Of a DNA stretch of 32,882 bases, positions 14,638-22,522 are shown piece by piece. Made by a program: the position numbers and the translations under genes. The DNA lies in NCBI GenBank assembly GCA_016281475.1, contig JAEEIS010000157.1, positions 1 through 32,882 of the forward strand. Direction: 5' to 3'. Within the stretch, counting starts at the first letter, position 1, and each line of letters opens with the position of its first letter. This stretch comes from Bacteroidales bacterium (lineage in GTDB: Bacteria; Bacteroidota; Bacteroidia; Bacteroidales; P3). The notes beneath the pieces were generated by a model. The model did not search any database and was not told where the DNA came from. It worked only from the letters and a program-made list of their open reading frames with translations.

Positions 14638-14712
14638 AAAAATTGAAAATTGAAATTATTGAATAACGATGCCCCGATAATTTCAATTTTCAATTTCCAA
14701 TTTCCAATTTCA
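14638..14712. repeat. TTGAAAATTGAAA inverted repeat, two full arms
   Basis: The clearest copy in the window: 14640-14659 is exactly complementary to 14677-14696 (20 bp), with a 17-nt GC-containing loop. Both inner arm ends finish in ATTAT/ATAAT. Extra TTCCAATTTCCAATTTC units extend the right side to 14712, just before the rsmG ATG. No T-run follows the stem. Confidence 0.85.
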
Positions 14713-14713
14713 A

Positions 14714-15337
14714 ATGGATCTTATACTGAAATATTTTCCTGAGCTCACAGGGCGGCAACGCGAACAGTTTGCTGCCCTGCTGCCTTTGTATGAGGACTGG
14801 AACGCGAAAATCAACGTCATCTCGCGCAAGGACATGGACAATTTCTACGAGCACCATGTGCTGCACAGCCTTGCCATTGCCAAGGTGCAGCCGTTTAAGA
14901 CGATGGCGGAGATATTGGACGTGGGCACGGGCGGCGGATTTCCCGGCATACCACTGGCTATCATGTTCCCACATGCCAACTTCCACCTGATCGACTCGAT
15001 AGGCAAGAAGATAAAGGTGGTGCAGGACGTGGCGCAGCAGTTGGAACTGAAGAATGTGCGCGCCGAGCAGATACGCGCCGAGCAGGTGAGGGGCGACTAC
15101 GACTTCATCGTGTCGCGCGCAGTCACGTCGTTGGGCGAGTTTTGCGGCTGGGTGCGCGGCAAGGTGTCGGACTCGCACTACCACAAGCTGCGCAACGGGA
15201 TATTGTACCTCAAAGGGGGCGACCTGACGGAGGAGCTGGCACCGTTCAAGAAAAAGGTGCGGACATGGGACATATCCGATTTTTTCGAAGAGGAGTATTT
15301 CGAGACCAAAAAGGTTATCCACCTGCCTTTTAGATAA
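14714..15337 (+). CDS. rsmG: 16S rRNA (guanine527-N7)-methyltransferase RsmG (GidB)
   Basis: Uses SAM to methylate G527 of 16S rRNA; loss gives low-level streptomycin resistance in other bacteria. Normal length (207 aa). It has the N-terminal NVISRKDMDNFYEHHVLHSLAI, SAM-binding motif I ILDVGTGGGFPGIPLAI, acidic motif LIDSIGKKI and the characteristic DFIVSRAVTSLGEF. The ATG at 14714 follows directly on the repeat. The stop at 15337 runs into the GGGAGTTAAA repeat that leads into the FGE-like gene 13-49 nt downstream, so the two may be co-transcribed. Confidence 0.96.
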   Translation: MDLILKYFPELTGRQREQFAALLPLYEDWNAKINVISRKDMDNFYEHHVLHSLAIAKVQPFKTMAEILDVGTGGGFPGIPLAIMFPHANFHLIDSIGKKIKVVQDVAQQLELKNVRAEQIRAEQVRGDYDFIVSRAVTSLGEFCGWVRGKVSDSHYHKLRNGILYLKGGDLTEELAPFKKKVRTWDISDFFEEEYFETKKVIHLPFR

Positions 15338-15406
15338 GGGGGAGTTAAAATGGGAGTTAAAGAGGGAGTAAAAAGGGAAGTTAAAATGGGGGTTAAAGGG
15401 GGTATA
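15338..15406. repeat. GGGAGTTAAA quasi-tandem repeat overlapping a gene start
   Basis: About six copies of GGGRGTTAAA-like units follow the rsmG stop, several in frame as (M)GVK codons. A decayed relative appears at 29262-29306. The array supplies both candidate start codons of the next gene (15350 and 15386). Confidence 0.75.
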
Positions 15407-17476
15407 AAAAAACTTCTACCTACCATTCTATTACTATTGTTAGCACCGAGGCTGGCGGCACAGACTGGGCAGCAGACGAGGACGTTTGTGGTGGGCGACT
15501 GCAAGTTCGACATGGTGTATGTGCAGGGCGGCTCGTTTATGATGGGTTGCGAGACACCGACAGGCAGCAGTCCATCCGGCATAGTATCATCGCAGGGGTC
15601 TACCCCTGTGGCGGGCAGCGGGGTAAAGTTCCACAGTCTCGGCAAGTACGACGAGTTCCCCTCACACGCAGTGAGGCTAGACGGCTACTATCTGGGACGC
15701 TACGAAGTGACACAGCGGCTGTGGGTGGCGGTGATGGGCTACAACCCCTCGAATTTCAAGGGCGACGACCTGCCGGTGGAGCAGGTGAGCTATTTCGAGG
15801 TGAAGGAGTTTCTGCGCAGGCTCGACAGCCTGACGGGCTGCCGCTTCCGCCTGCCCACGGAGGCGGAATGGGAGTATGCGGCACGAGGGGGAAGGAAGTC
15901 GGGCGGCCACATTTACGCGGGCGGTGCCGACGCGACAAAAGTGGGGTGGGGACAGGTGAACAGCGGCGACTCGACCCATGTGGTGGGAGGATTGGTACCC
16001 AACGAACTGGGGTTGTACGACATGACGGGCAACGTGTGGGAATGGTGCAACGACTGGTATCGCGACATCGAATACTCATGGCAAGTGGGGAGGGCATTGG
16101 AGATGCCCGATTATATTAAAACCGAGAATGCACTAATGACATGGCTGATGAATACCGGACGGCTGAACTATCTGCCGGGGGTTAAAGATGCGATAGTGCT
16201 GATGAGGGACGTAGAATTTGAAGAGGAGGTGTACAATCCCCAAGGCGCAGACACAGGGGAATGCCGCGTAGGCCGCGGCGGGTCGTGGACTGACGTGGAA
16301 GGGGACTTGCGCATTGCCTACCGCAACCTGTGGGTGCCAGATATGAAACTGAGCGTGCTGGGGTTCAGGCTGGCATTGGACGCAAACAAAAAATCCAATG
16401 AGGCAACGGGTTCGGTGTGGATGCCCAACCAATATATCATCGACTCTATAGTGGGCGACAAGATATACAGCTCGACCACCACTCAGACGGTGGCACACAT
16501 GGCGCAGGGGGTGTTGGAGGGGCTGTTCAGCGTGGCTCCAGAGAAACAGGTGCGCTTCTCGTCGGGCAACCTGCAATATAACGCGGTGGCGGGGCTGTGG
16601 CGTTTTGCCGACAGGCAGTACGACCGCATAGGGGATGCCAACCTGCGCTACGGCAAGAGCTACGCGGGGTGGATAGACCTGTTTGCATGGGGCACGAGCG
16701 GCTATCGGGAGAAATACCCATACTATTTCTCCGCCAATGCCGCCTATTACGGCAACGGGGCGAACAGGAACATCGACGGAACGAGCTACGACTGGGGCGT
16801 GTATAACCGCATTGCCAACGGTGGCGACCGAGAGGGGATGTGGCGCACACTGAGCGTGTATGAGTGGGACTACCTGATGACCAGACGGCCTGACGCATGG
16901 CTGCTGCGCACGATGGGACAGGTAGGCGATGTGCAGGGGTTGGTGCTGCTGCCCGACGACTGGCTGAAACGGGGATTCGACACGCTGCATTACAACACCA
17001 TCTATGTCTTCACACCGGCACAATGGCAGGTGATGGAGAGGGCGGGAGCGGTGTTCCTGCCAGCGGCAGGCGAATGCCATTTCTCCAACTATACCACCGC
17101 GCTGGCGAATGCTACCAACCCGTTCAAATACAGCGGGTCGATAGAGGGGTTCAACGTGGGATACGGCACACAGATACCGATGGTACACGAGAGCGTCAGC
17201 TCCATGACAAAGACCTCAAACTGCACCACCGATTTCTCGGCAGGGCACGGACCAGACGATATTGTGACTGTCGCAGAAAGCGATTTCATCAGCAAGGCAA
17301 ACTACGCACCCCCCATAGAGGGAAAAGAACAGATAGGATATTACTGGACAACCATACACGAAGGCAAACAACATGCGATGGGGATGTGCTTTGCCATCGG
17401 CAGGAGTGCCGTCTTGATGCCTTTGGAGCGGCTGGTGCGCTGCTCGGTGCGACTGGTGCAGGACGTGGAGGATTGA
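15386..17476 (+). CDS. Secreted FGE/SUMF1-like pseudoenzyme with C-terminal GNLQY module (paralogue)
   Basis: A close paralogue of the gene at 1395-3452, with the same two-module order. From the ATG at 15386 it is 696 aa; an ATG at 15350 would add 12 residues (MGVKEGVKREVK), encoded entirely by the repeat. The shorter form gives a normal signal peptide (MGVKGGIKKLLPTILLLLL). FGE-like domain: VYVQGGSFMMG, GRYEVTQRLW, FRLPTEAEWEYAARGG, GNVWEW and GRGGSWTDVEGDLRIAYRNL; again no cysteines where active FGEs have them. Second module: QVRFSSGNLQYN, WIDLFAWGTSGY, DWGVYNRIANGG, RTLSVYEWDYL and the terminal YYWTT...SVRLVQDVED. A T/S/G-rich insertion near 15570-15620 contains a small palindrome (CAGGGGT-CT-ACCCCTG). 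Function unknown; surface binding is inferred. Confidence 0.8.
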   Translation: MGVKGGIKKLLPTILLLLLAPRLAAQTGQQTRTFVVGDCKFDMVYVQGGSFMMGCETPTGSSPSGIVSSQGSTPVAGSGVKFHSLGKYDEFPSHAVRLDGYYLGRYEVTQRLWVAVMGYNPSNFKGDDLPVEQVSYFEVKEFLRRLDSLTGCRFRLPTEAEWEYAARGGRKSGGHIYAGGADATKVGWGQVNSGDSTHVVGGLVPNELGLYDMTGNVWEWCNDWYRDIEYSWQVGRALEMPDYIKTENALMTWLMNTGRLNYLPGVKDAIVLMRDVEFEEEVYNPQGADTGECRVGRGGSWTDVEGDLRIAYRNLWVPDMKLSVLGFRLALDANKKSNEATGSVWMPNQYIIDSIVGDKIYSSTTTQTVAHMAQGVLEGLFSVAPEKQVRFSSGNLQYNAVAGLWRFADRQYDRIGDANLRYGKSYAGWIDLFAWGTSGYREKYPYYFSANAAYYGNGANRNIDGTSYDWGVYNRIANGGDREGMWRTLSVYEWDYLMTRRPDAWLLRTMGQVGDVQGLVLLPDDWLKRGFDTLHYNTIYVFTPAQWQVMERAGAVFLPAAGECHFSNYTTALANATNPFKYSGSIEGFNVGYGTQIPMVHESVSSMTKTSNCTTDFSAGHGPDDIVTVAESDFISKANYAPPIEGKEQIGYYWTTIHEGKQHAMGMCFAIGRSAVLMPLERLVRCSVRLVQDVED

Positions 17477-17540
17477 AATTTGAAATTATGGGAGGGCGAT
17501 AAGTTCTGCAATAATTTCAATTTTCGATTCTCAATTTCAT
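17473..17540. repeat. TTGAAA inverted repeat between the FGE-like gene and the deoxynucleoside kinase
   Basis: The left arm ends GAAATTAT near 17490 and the right arm starts ATAATTTCAATTTTCGATT near 17512. The arms match at about 16 of 18 positions around a core of about 20 nt. It is the same family as 14638-14712, with a different core. The left arm overlaps the stop codon of the upstream gene. Confidence 0.75.
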
Positions 17541-17549
17541 TTTTTTTCG

Positions 17550-17557
17550 TATCTTTG
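17550..17557 (+). promoter_or_regulatory. Putative -7 element for the kinase-kdsB transcript
   Basis: TATCTTTG, a perfect TAnnTTTG box, with an A/T-rich leader of about 70 nt to the ATG at 17630. The -33 position has only T-rich sequence, so strength is uncertain. Confidence 0.55.
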
Positions 17558-17629
17558 CTTTTTAAATATAACAATAATAAAATGCCTATTCTTTTGTTGT
17601 ACAAAACAATAGGCAAAAATTAGGCTATC

Positions 17630-18253
17630 ATGCACATTGCTATTGCAGGGAATATTGGCTCGGGCAAGACTACATTGACGAAGATGTTGGCACGTCACTA
17701 TGGGTATAGGCCCATATATGAGTCGACAGAGACGAATCCGTATATCAACAGTTTTTATGAGGATATGCGCCGCTGGTCGTTCAACATCCAAATCTACTAT
17801 CTCCACACCCGCACGCGGCAGCTGCTGGACGCCCACAAGGAGAGCAAGAACATCATCCAAGACCGCACACTGTATGAAGATGCCTATATCTTCACGCCCA
17901 ACCTGCACGCGATGGGGCTGATGAACACACGCGACTTTGACAACTACCAGCACACGTTCGAACTGGTGTCGTCGTTCCTACAACCGCCCGACCTGCTCAT
18001 CTACCTGCGCGCCGACGTGCCGACGCTGATACGCAACATACAGTCGCGCGGCAGAGAGTATGAGAACAGCATCCGCCTGGACTACCTGACGGGACTGAAC
18101 AAGCGCTATGAGGACTGGGTGGAGAACTACAACAAGGGCAAAATCATCGTGGTGGACTTGAGCAAACTGAACTTCGTGGCAAGCGACGAGGACCTTGGCG
18201 CAGTGTACAACATGATAGATGCCGATATTAACTCACTATTCACCGAAGCCTAA
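17630..18253 (+). CDS. Deoxynucleoside kinase (dNK/dGK-dAK family)
   Basis: Phosphorylates salvaged deoxynucleosides to 5'-monophosphates using ATP, in the cytoplasm. The length of 207 aa fits the family. P-loop GNIGSGKTT (residues 7-15), substrate-pocket segment YESTETNPYINSFYED, and the catalytic DRTLYEDAYIF, equivalent to the (E/D)RS motif. The lid arginines lie in RNIQSRGREYE. The dAdo/dGuo-type subgroup is likeliest, but specificity cannot be read reliably. The stop overlaps the kdsB ATG by one base (TAATG), so the two are translationally coupled. Confidence 0.93.
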   Translation: MHIAIAGNIGSGKTTLTKMLARHYGYRPIYESTETNPYINSFYEDMRRWSFNIQIYYLHTRTRQLLDAHKESKNIIQDRTLYEDAYIFTPNLHAMGLMNTRDFDNYQHTFELVSSFLQPPDLLIYLRADVPTLIRNIQSRGREYENSIRLDYLTGLNKRYEDWVENYNKGKIIVVDLSKLNFVASDEDLGAVYNMIDADINSLFTEA

Positions 18254-19017
18254 TGAAAGTACTCGCCGTCATACCCGCCCGCTATGCATCGACCCGTTTC
18301 CCCGGCAAGCCCCTTGCCCTGCTGGGCGGCAAGCCGATGATAGAATGGGTGTGGGAATGCGTCAGCACCGTGCCGACGATAAGCAAGGCCGTAGTGGCGA
18401 CCGACGACGAACGCATCATAGAAGCCGTCTCGGCATTTGGAGGCAACGCCATGCTGACCAGCAGCAGCCACCGCAGCGGCACCGACCGTTGCGGCGAGGT
18501 GCTGGAGACGCTGGAAAAGGCGGGAGAGCAGTATGACGTGGTGGTCAACGTGCAGGGCGACGAGCCCTTTGTGCAACCAGAGCAGATGAACGGCCTGACC
18601 GCCTGCTTCGAGGAGGCAGACACTGTGATTGCCACCCTCAAGACCGCCATCAGAAGCACGGAGGAACTGCTGTCGCCCAACAATGTGAAGGTGGTGTGCG
18701 ACAAGGAGGGCCGCGCACTCTATTTCAGCCGCCAGCCTATCCCCTACCTGCGGGGCGTGGAGCAGCAGGAATGGCTGCAAAAACACAGCTACTACAAGCA
18801 TGTGGGGATATACGCCTTCCGCGCCGCCACGCTGAAAGAGCTGGTGCGCCTGCCCCAGTCAGCACTGGAGATGGGCGAGAGCCTCGAGCAGCTGCGCTGG
18901 CTGGAGAACGGCTACAGCATAAAGGTACGCCAGACACAACAAGCCAACATAGGCATAGACACCCCCGAAGACCTGCAGGCGGCAGAACATTTTTTAGAAC
19001 TTAGAATTAATAATTAA
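18253..19017 (+). CDS. kdsB: 3-deoxy-manno-octulosonate cytidylyltransferase (CMP-Kdo synthetase)
   Basis: Activates Kdo as CMP-Kdo for the inner core of LPS, in the cytoplasm. The length of 254 aa is normal. Nucleotide-binding IPARYASTRFPGKPLALL at the N-terminus, VVATDDERI, the sugar/CTP-site VVNVQGDEPF, and a C-terminal NIGIDTPEDLQAAE. The last residues (ELRINN) run into A/T-rich repeat-like sequence. It confirms a Kdo-containing outer membrane. It is co-transcribed with the upstream kinase. Confidence 0.96.
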   Translation: MKVLAVIPARYASTRFPGKPLALLGGKPMIEWVWECVSTVPTISKAVVATDDERIIEAVSAFGGNAMLTSSSHRSGTDRCGEVLETLEKAGEQYDVVVNVQGDEPFVQPEQMNGLTACFEEADTVIATLKTAIRSTEELLSPNNVKVVCDKEGRALYFSRQPIPYLRGVEQQEWLQKHSYYKHVGIYAFRAATLKELVRLPQSALEMGESLEQLRWLENGYSIKVRQTQQANIGIDTPEDLQAAEHFLELRINN

Positions 19018-19033
19018 TATTTTGGCTACCGCA

Positions 19034-19098
19034 ACAATTGACAATCAAGCAATATTTTCTCAAACAATCAAGAAATCGAACAATCAAGAAATAAATAA
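19034..19098. repeat. CAATCAAG direct repeats upstream of the HU-SPOR gene
   Basis: Several copies of (A)CAATCAAG(A/C)AAT in one orientation fill the gap between kdsB and the next ATG at 19105. It is the same unit as at 22440-22522 and 23801-24056. Only one orientation is present here, so no hairpin is formed. Confidence 0.7.
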
Positions 19099-19104
19099 TC
19101 TCGT

Positions 19105-20844
19105 ATGAATATTACAGAACTTATCGTAGAATTTGTCCAACAAGGTAATGTAGTTGAATTTCCCGGCATGGGAACGTTGACAGGCAGCAATGTCAGTGCA
19201 CACCATGATGCCGCCACGGGCACCTATTACCCCGCACGGCGCACGGTGGTGATGAACAACAGCCTCTCGGGAAGCAAGGCCATCATCCGTCATATAGCTG
19301 AGAAAGAATGTGTGACCAACGACATCGCGGAACAGATGTGGAACAACTATATCGCGGCGCTAAACGACAAACTGCACCGCACAGCTTCGGGACATGAGTT
19401 TCCAGGACTGGGGACGATGCGGCTGAAGGGGTCGAGCGTCACTTTCGACGCCCTGCCCGACCTCGATCTGGATGCCAACAAAAGGCACGAACAGCCGCTG
19501 GAAAACGTGGCGACCTACACTCCCAAGGCTGTCGCCGACCCGTTTGCAGTCTTTGACAAGCCCGCCACTCCGGCTCCCGAACCCGAACCCATTCCAGAGC
19601 CCACACCTGCCCCCGAGCCCGAGCCTGTGGCAGCTCCCGCCCCTACGCCCAAACCGGCAGCAGAACCCCTGCCGCCCATCGAGCCGACACCAGCCCCCAC
19701 AAGCAAGTCGGACCACCTGTCGGAGGTGAAACGCATGCTAGACGAGATACCCTCCTCGCCCAAAGATGCCAAAGAGCGTCGCATGGCCGAGAAGGCTGCC
19801 GCCAAGGCCGAGAAAGAGGCACGCCGTGCCGCCGAAGAGGCCGAGAAGGCCGCCGCACGCAGAGCCGAGATGGCACTAAGAGACAAGGAAAAAGCCGCTA
19901 AGGAACAGGCCAAAGCAGCCAAGGAAGAAGAGAAACGGGCCGCCAAAGCCAAGAAAAAGGAAGAAAAAGAGGACAAGAAAAAGCGTCGCGGATGGCTGTG
20001 GATACTGCTGTTGCTGTTGTTGTTGCTGCTGGGCGGCGGAGCCTACTACTATTTCACCCAGATGCATACACCCAAAGGCGAGAGCTGCGCACGCGAGGTG
20101 GAACTGTCGTACAAAGACCAATTCACCGACGACCGCAACCTGCTTGAATTCGACGAAAAGGATATCAACAGAAGCACTATTCTGGTACACAACTTCATGG
20201 CCGACTACATCCACCAGTTCCTGCTGGCACGCCACTACGGCAATGCTTTCGCACCCGTGATGAACCAGGTGGACCAATATGCCGACAGCCGTCTGCACGA
20301 ATTGATGGTGGAAGGCTACTGCGTGAAACGTTTCTTCCCCTATGAAGACTTCTGGTTGAAACGCAACTATGCCGAGTATAAAGAGGCCGGTGCCAACTAC
20401 TACCGCTGCAAGGTGCAGGGCGAACTGATGAACCTCGACCTGCTTGACGGGTTGCTGGACGACATTATCGTCAGCCTCGGCCTTCACGCTGACGGCTACG
20501 GTCTGAACGGCTACGGTGCGGGCGCGGGCGGTGGTAGAGCGGCCGCCAACGCCAACAAGAAGAACGACCAGCCATACGTGGAGGTGGTGCCCGAAGCCCC
20601 GACCTTTAAGAACAGCAAGCAAGGTTTCGACATCATTGCGGGATTCTTCACCTCGAAGAAGTCGGCCAACAAATGTGCCAACCAGCTAAAAGCCCTCGGC
20701 AGCGATGCCTATATCATCAGCAAGTCAGGTGGCTACTATGTGAGCATGGGTTCAGCCCCCACCTACACGGCAGCCCAGGCAATGGAGAAGCACATCAAGT
20801 CGTGGTACAAGAGCGACGTGACAATTAAGAACTTCAACGAATAA
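19105..20844 (+). CDS. HU-like (CCDC81-type) DNA-binding domain / transmembrane / SPOR protein
   Basis: Protein of 579 aa with an N-in, C-out layout. Residues 1-120 look like the tandem HU-like repeats known in Bacteroidota SPOR proteins (VEFPGMGTL near 20 and EFPGLGTMRL near 99, the second half of each repeat). A Pro/Glu-rich linker follows (about 152-200), then a highly charged Lys/Ala/Glu coiled coil (about 205-293). One membrane segment starts at about 296 with a nine-leucine tract, after the positive stop KKKRRG. The periplasmic part has a YKDQFTDDRNLLEF to FFPYEDFWLKRNY region of unknown fold and a C-terminal SPOR domain (about 507-575, GFDIIAGFFTSKKSANKCANQL), which in other proteins binds glycan strands stripped of peptides at division septa. 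A link between nucleoid and septal wall is inferred from this topology. Gly/Ala/Asn-rich low complexity precedes SPOR. Confidence 0.88.
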   Translation: MNITELIVEFVQQGNVVEFPGMGTLTGSNVSAHHDAATGTYYPARRTVVMNNSLSGSKAIIRHIAEKECVTNDIAEQMWNNYIAALNDKLHRTASGHEFPGLGTMRLKGSSVTFDALPDLDLDANKRHEQPLENVATYTPKAVADPFAVFDKPATPAPEPEPIPEPTPAPEPEPVAAPAPTPKPAAEPLPPIEPTPAPTSKSDHLSEVKRMLDEIPSSPKDAKERRMAEKAAAKAEKEARRAAEEAEKAAARRAEMALRDKEKAAKEQAKAAKEEEKRAAKAKKKEEKEDKKKRRGWLWILLLLLLLLLGGGAYYYFTQMHTPKGESCAREVELSYKDQFTDDRNLLEFDEKDINRSTILVHNFMADYIHQFLLARHYGNAFAPVMNQVDQYADSRLHELMVEGYCVKRFFPYEDFWLKRNYAEYKEAGANYYRCKVQGELMNLDLLDGLLDDIIVSLGLHADGYGLNGYGAGAGGGRAAANANKKNDQPYVEVVPEAPTFKNSKQGFDIIAGFFTSKKSANKCANQLKALGSDAYIISKSGGYYVSMGSAPTYTAAQAMEKHIKSWYKSDVTIKNFNE

Positions 20845-20845
20845 T

Positions 20846-20936
20846 GATTATTGCATAAATTTTCGGGGTCAGAGGTTAGAGAAGCTGTCGCACCCCGGAT
20901 AATATTCATTTTTCACCTTTCAAGTTTCAATTTAAT
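20846..20936. repeat. TTGAAA-family repeat with GC core, before trmB
   Basis: CGGGGT (20864-20869) pairs with ACCCCG (20892-20897), flanked outside by ATTAT and ATAAT; a TTTCACCTTTCAAGTTTCAATTT arm follows at 20909-20935. This is a partial copy: the right arm is intact and the left arm is reduced to ATTAT. Confidence 0.6.
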
Positions 20937-20939
20937 ACA

Positions 20940-21626
20940 ATGGGCCATCACAAGCTGGAACGTTTTGCCGAGAATCTGACCTTTCCCAACCTGTTTCAGG
21001 TGTCGTATGAGATGCTGAAAGAGGAAGGGTTTGCCTTAAGAGGCGAATGGAACCGATTTTTCGGCAACGACAACCCCATCACGCTGGAGCTGGGATGCGG
21101 CAAGGGCGACTATACGGTGAGCCTGGCCCGCATACATCCCGACCGCAACTATATCGGGGTCGACATCAAGGGGGCGCGCCTGTGGCGCGGAGCCAAGACC
21201 AGCAACGAGGAGCAGATGAAGAACGTGGCATTCGTGCGCACCCGCATCGAGCTGATAGAGCAATTCTTCGCCGACGACGAGGTATCGGAGATTTGGATCA
21301 CCTTCCCCGATCCCCAGCCCAAGAAGGAAAACAAACGCCTCACCTGCGAACGCTTCCTCGACTACTACAAACACTTCCTGCGTACCGGGTCGCCCATACA
21401 CCTGAAGACCGACTCGCAAGAGCTCTACGACTACACGCTCAACGAAGTGATACCTGCAGGAGGATACCGAGTGGAATATGCAACCGACAACCTCTATGCA
21501 TTAGAAGCTGCCGAGCACAGCGAGATACCCTGCCTGACGGAAGCCCAGATGACACAGACCTTCTACGAGCGGATGTTCCTAGCCCAGGGGATGCCCATCA
21601 CCTATCTGAAATTCTATATCAACTAA
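20940..21626 (+). CDS. trmB: tRNA (guanine46-N7)-methyltransferase TrmB
   Basis: SAM-dependent enzyme forming m7G46 in the variable loop of many tRNAs. The length of 228 aa is normal. Motif I is TLELGCGKGDYTVSLA, with NYIGVDIKGARLWRGAKT after it, and the family signature is IWITFPDPQPKKENKRLT. The C-terminal ERMFLAQGMPITYLKF is typical of the Bacteroidota branch. The ATG at 20940 sits a few bases after a repeat arm. No defects are seen. Confidence 0.96.
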   Translation: MGHHKLERFAENLTFPNLFQVSYEMLKEEGFALRGEWNRFFGNDNPITLELGCGKGDYTVSLARIHPDRNYIGVDIKGARLWRGAKTSNEEQMKNVAFVRTRIELIEQFFADDEVSEIWITFPDPQPKKENKRLTCERFLDYYKHFLRTGSPIHLKTDSQELYDYTLNEVIPAGGYRVEYATDNLYALEAAEHSEIPCLTEAQMTQTFYERMFLAQGMPITYLKFYIN

Positions 21627-21673
21627 ACGGAACAACAAACAATCTATAGTATTAATATATAAAAACTAATTTT

Positions 21674-22414
21674 ATGTCAGGACACAACAAATGGTCAAAG
21701 ATTAAAAGAGCCAAAGGCGCTGCCGATGCCAAACGCTCCAAGCAGTATTCGAAAATTTTGAAAGAAGTAGCCGTTGCCGTTCGCGAAAGCGGCCCTGACC
21801 CCGACAGCAACCCCCGCCTGCGCCTGCTGGTGCAGAATGCCCGTGGCTGCAACATGCCCAAGGACACGCTGATGCGTGCCATCAACAAGGCCAGCGACAA
21901 AGATGCCGCCGTGCTTCAGGAAATCACCTTCGAGTGCCATGTGAACCATGGCATCGCCCTGTTTATCGAGTGCCTGTCCGACAACAACATGCGCACCGTT
22001 GCCAACGTCCGCAGCATCATGAACAAAAACGGCGGCACCATGGAGACCAACGGCAGCCTCAGCTTCCTCTTCACCCGCAAGGGTGTCTTCGTCATCCCCC
22101 GCAAACCCGACATGGATGTCGAAGAACTCGAGATGACACTTATCGACGGCGGACTGGAAGAGATGGAAGTCGACGACGAATACCTCACCCTCTACACCGC
22201 CTATGAAGACTTTGGCAACATGGTCAAGATGTTGGAAGAGATGAAGATTGAGTGCGAGAGCGCCGAACTCCAGCGCATTCCCAACACCACCCGTTCTATC
22301 GACGAAGACTCGATGCGCAAGGTGCTCAAGGTCATCAGCCTGCTGGAAGAGGATGACGATGTCACCAACGTCTTCCACGACATGGAGATACCCGACGACT
22401 TCGAAGAAGAATAA
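21674..22414 (+). CDS. yebC: YebC/PmpR family protein (TACO1-like)
   Basis: Conserved protein of 246 aa. Family members act in translation (relief of ribosome stalling at proline runs) and some have been described as DNA-binding regulators. The N-terminus MSGHNKWSKIKRAKGAADAKR is diagnostic; ECLSDNNMRTVANVRSIMNKNGG in the middle is also characteristic. The C-terminus ends with an acidic tail (DDFEEE). It starts 47 nt after trmB and may share its transcript. The two proposed roles cannot be separated from sequence. Confidence 0.94.
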   Translation: MSGHNKWSKIKRAKGAADAKRSKQYSKILKEVAVAVRESGPDPDSNPRLRLLVQNARGCNMPKDTLMRAINKASDKDAAVLQEITFECHVNHGIALFIECLSDNNMRTVANVRSIMNKNGGTMETNGSLSFLFTRKGVFVIPRKPDMDVEELEMTLIDGGLEEMEVDDEYLTLYTAYEDFGNMVKMLEEMKIECESAELQRIPNTTRSIDEDSMRKVLKVISLLEEDDDVTNVFHDMEIPDDFEEE

Positions 22415-22439
22415 TCGAACGATTGAAGGGGTTATTATT

Positions 22440-22522
22440 GCTTGATTGTTTGAATGCTTGAGTGGCTGACGCGACAGCATCCAAACAATCAAGCAATCAA
22501 ACGCTCAAACAATCAGGCAATC
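22440..22522. repeat. CAATCAAG inverted repeat between yebC and rsmI
   Basis: A perfect 13-bp inverted repeat pairs GCTTGATTGTTTG (22440-22452) with 22482-22494, around a 29-nt loop. Further direct copies of CAAACAATCAAGC extend to the base before the rsmI ATG. They create a spurious in-frame upstream start. Confidence 0.8.

Noticed and set aside
15386..17476. Diversity-generating retroelement variable protein (C-type-lectin/FGE-like C-terminus)
   Set aside because: No reverse transcriptase, template repeat or Avd gene is in the window, and the two paralogues differ over their whole length rather than at adenine-derived positions near the end.
22454..22522. N-terminal extension of RsmI by 23 residues
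   Set aside because: The added residues are translation of the intergenic repeat; the family start MKLYLVPTPVGNLG fits the ATG at 22523.
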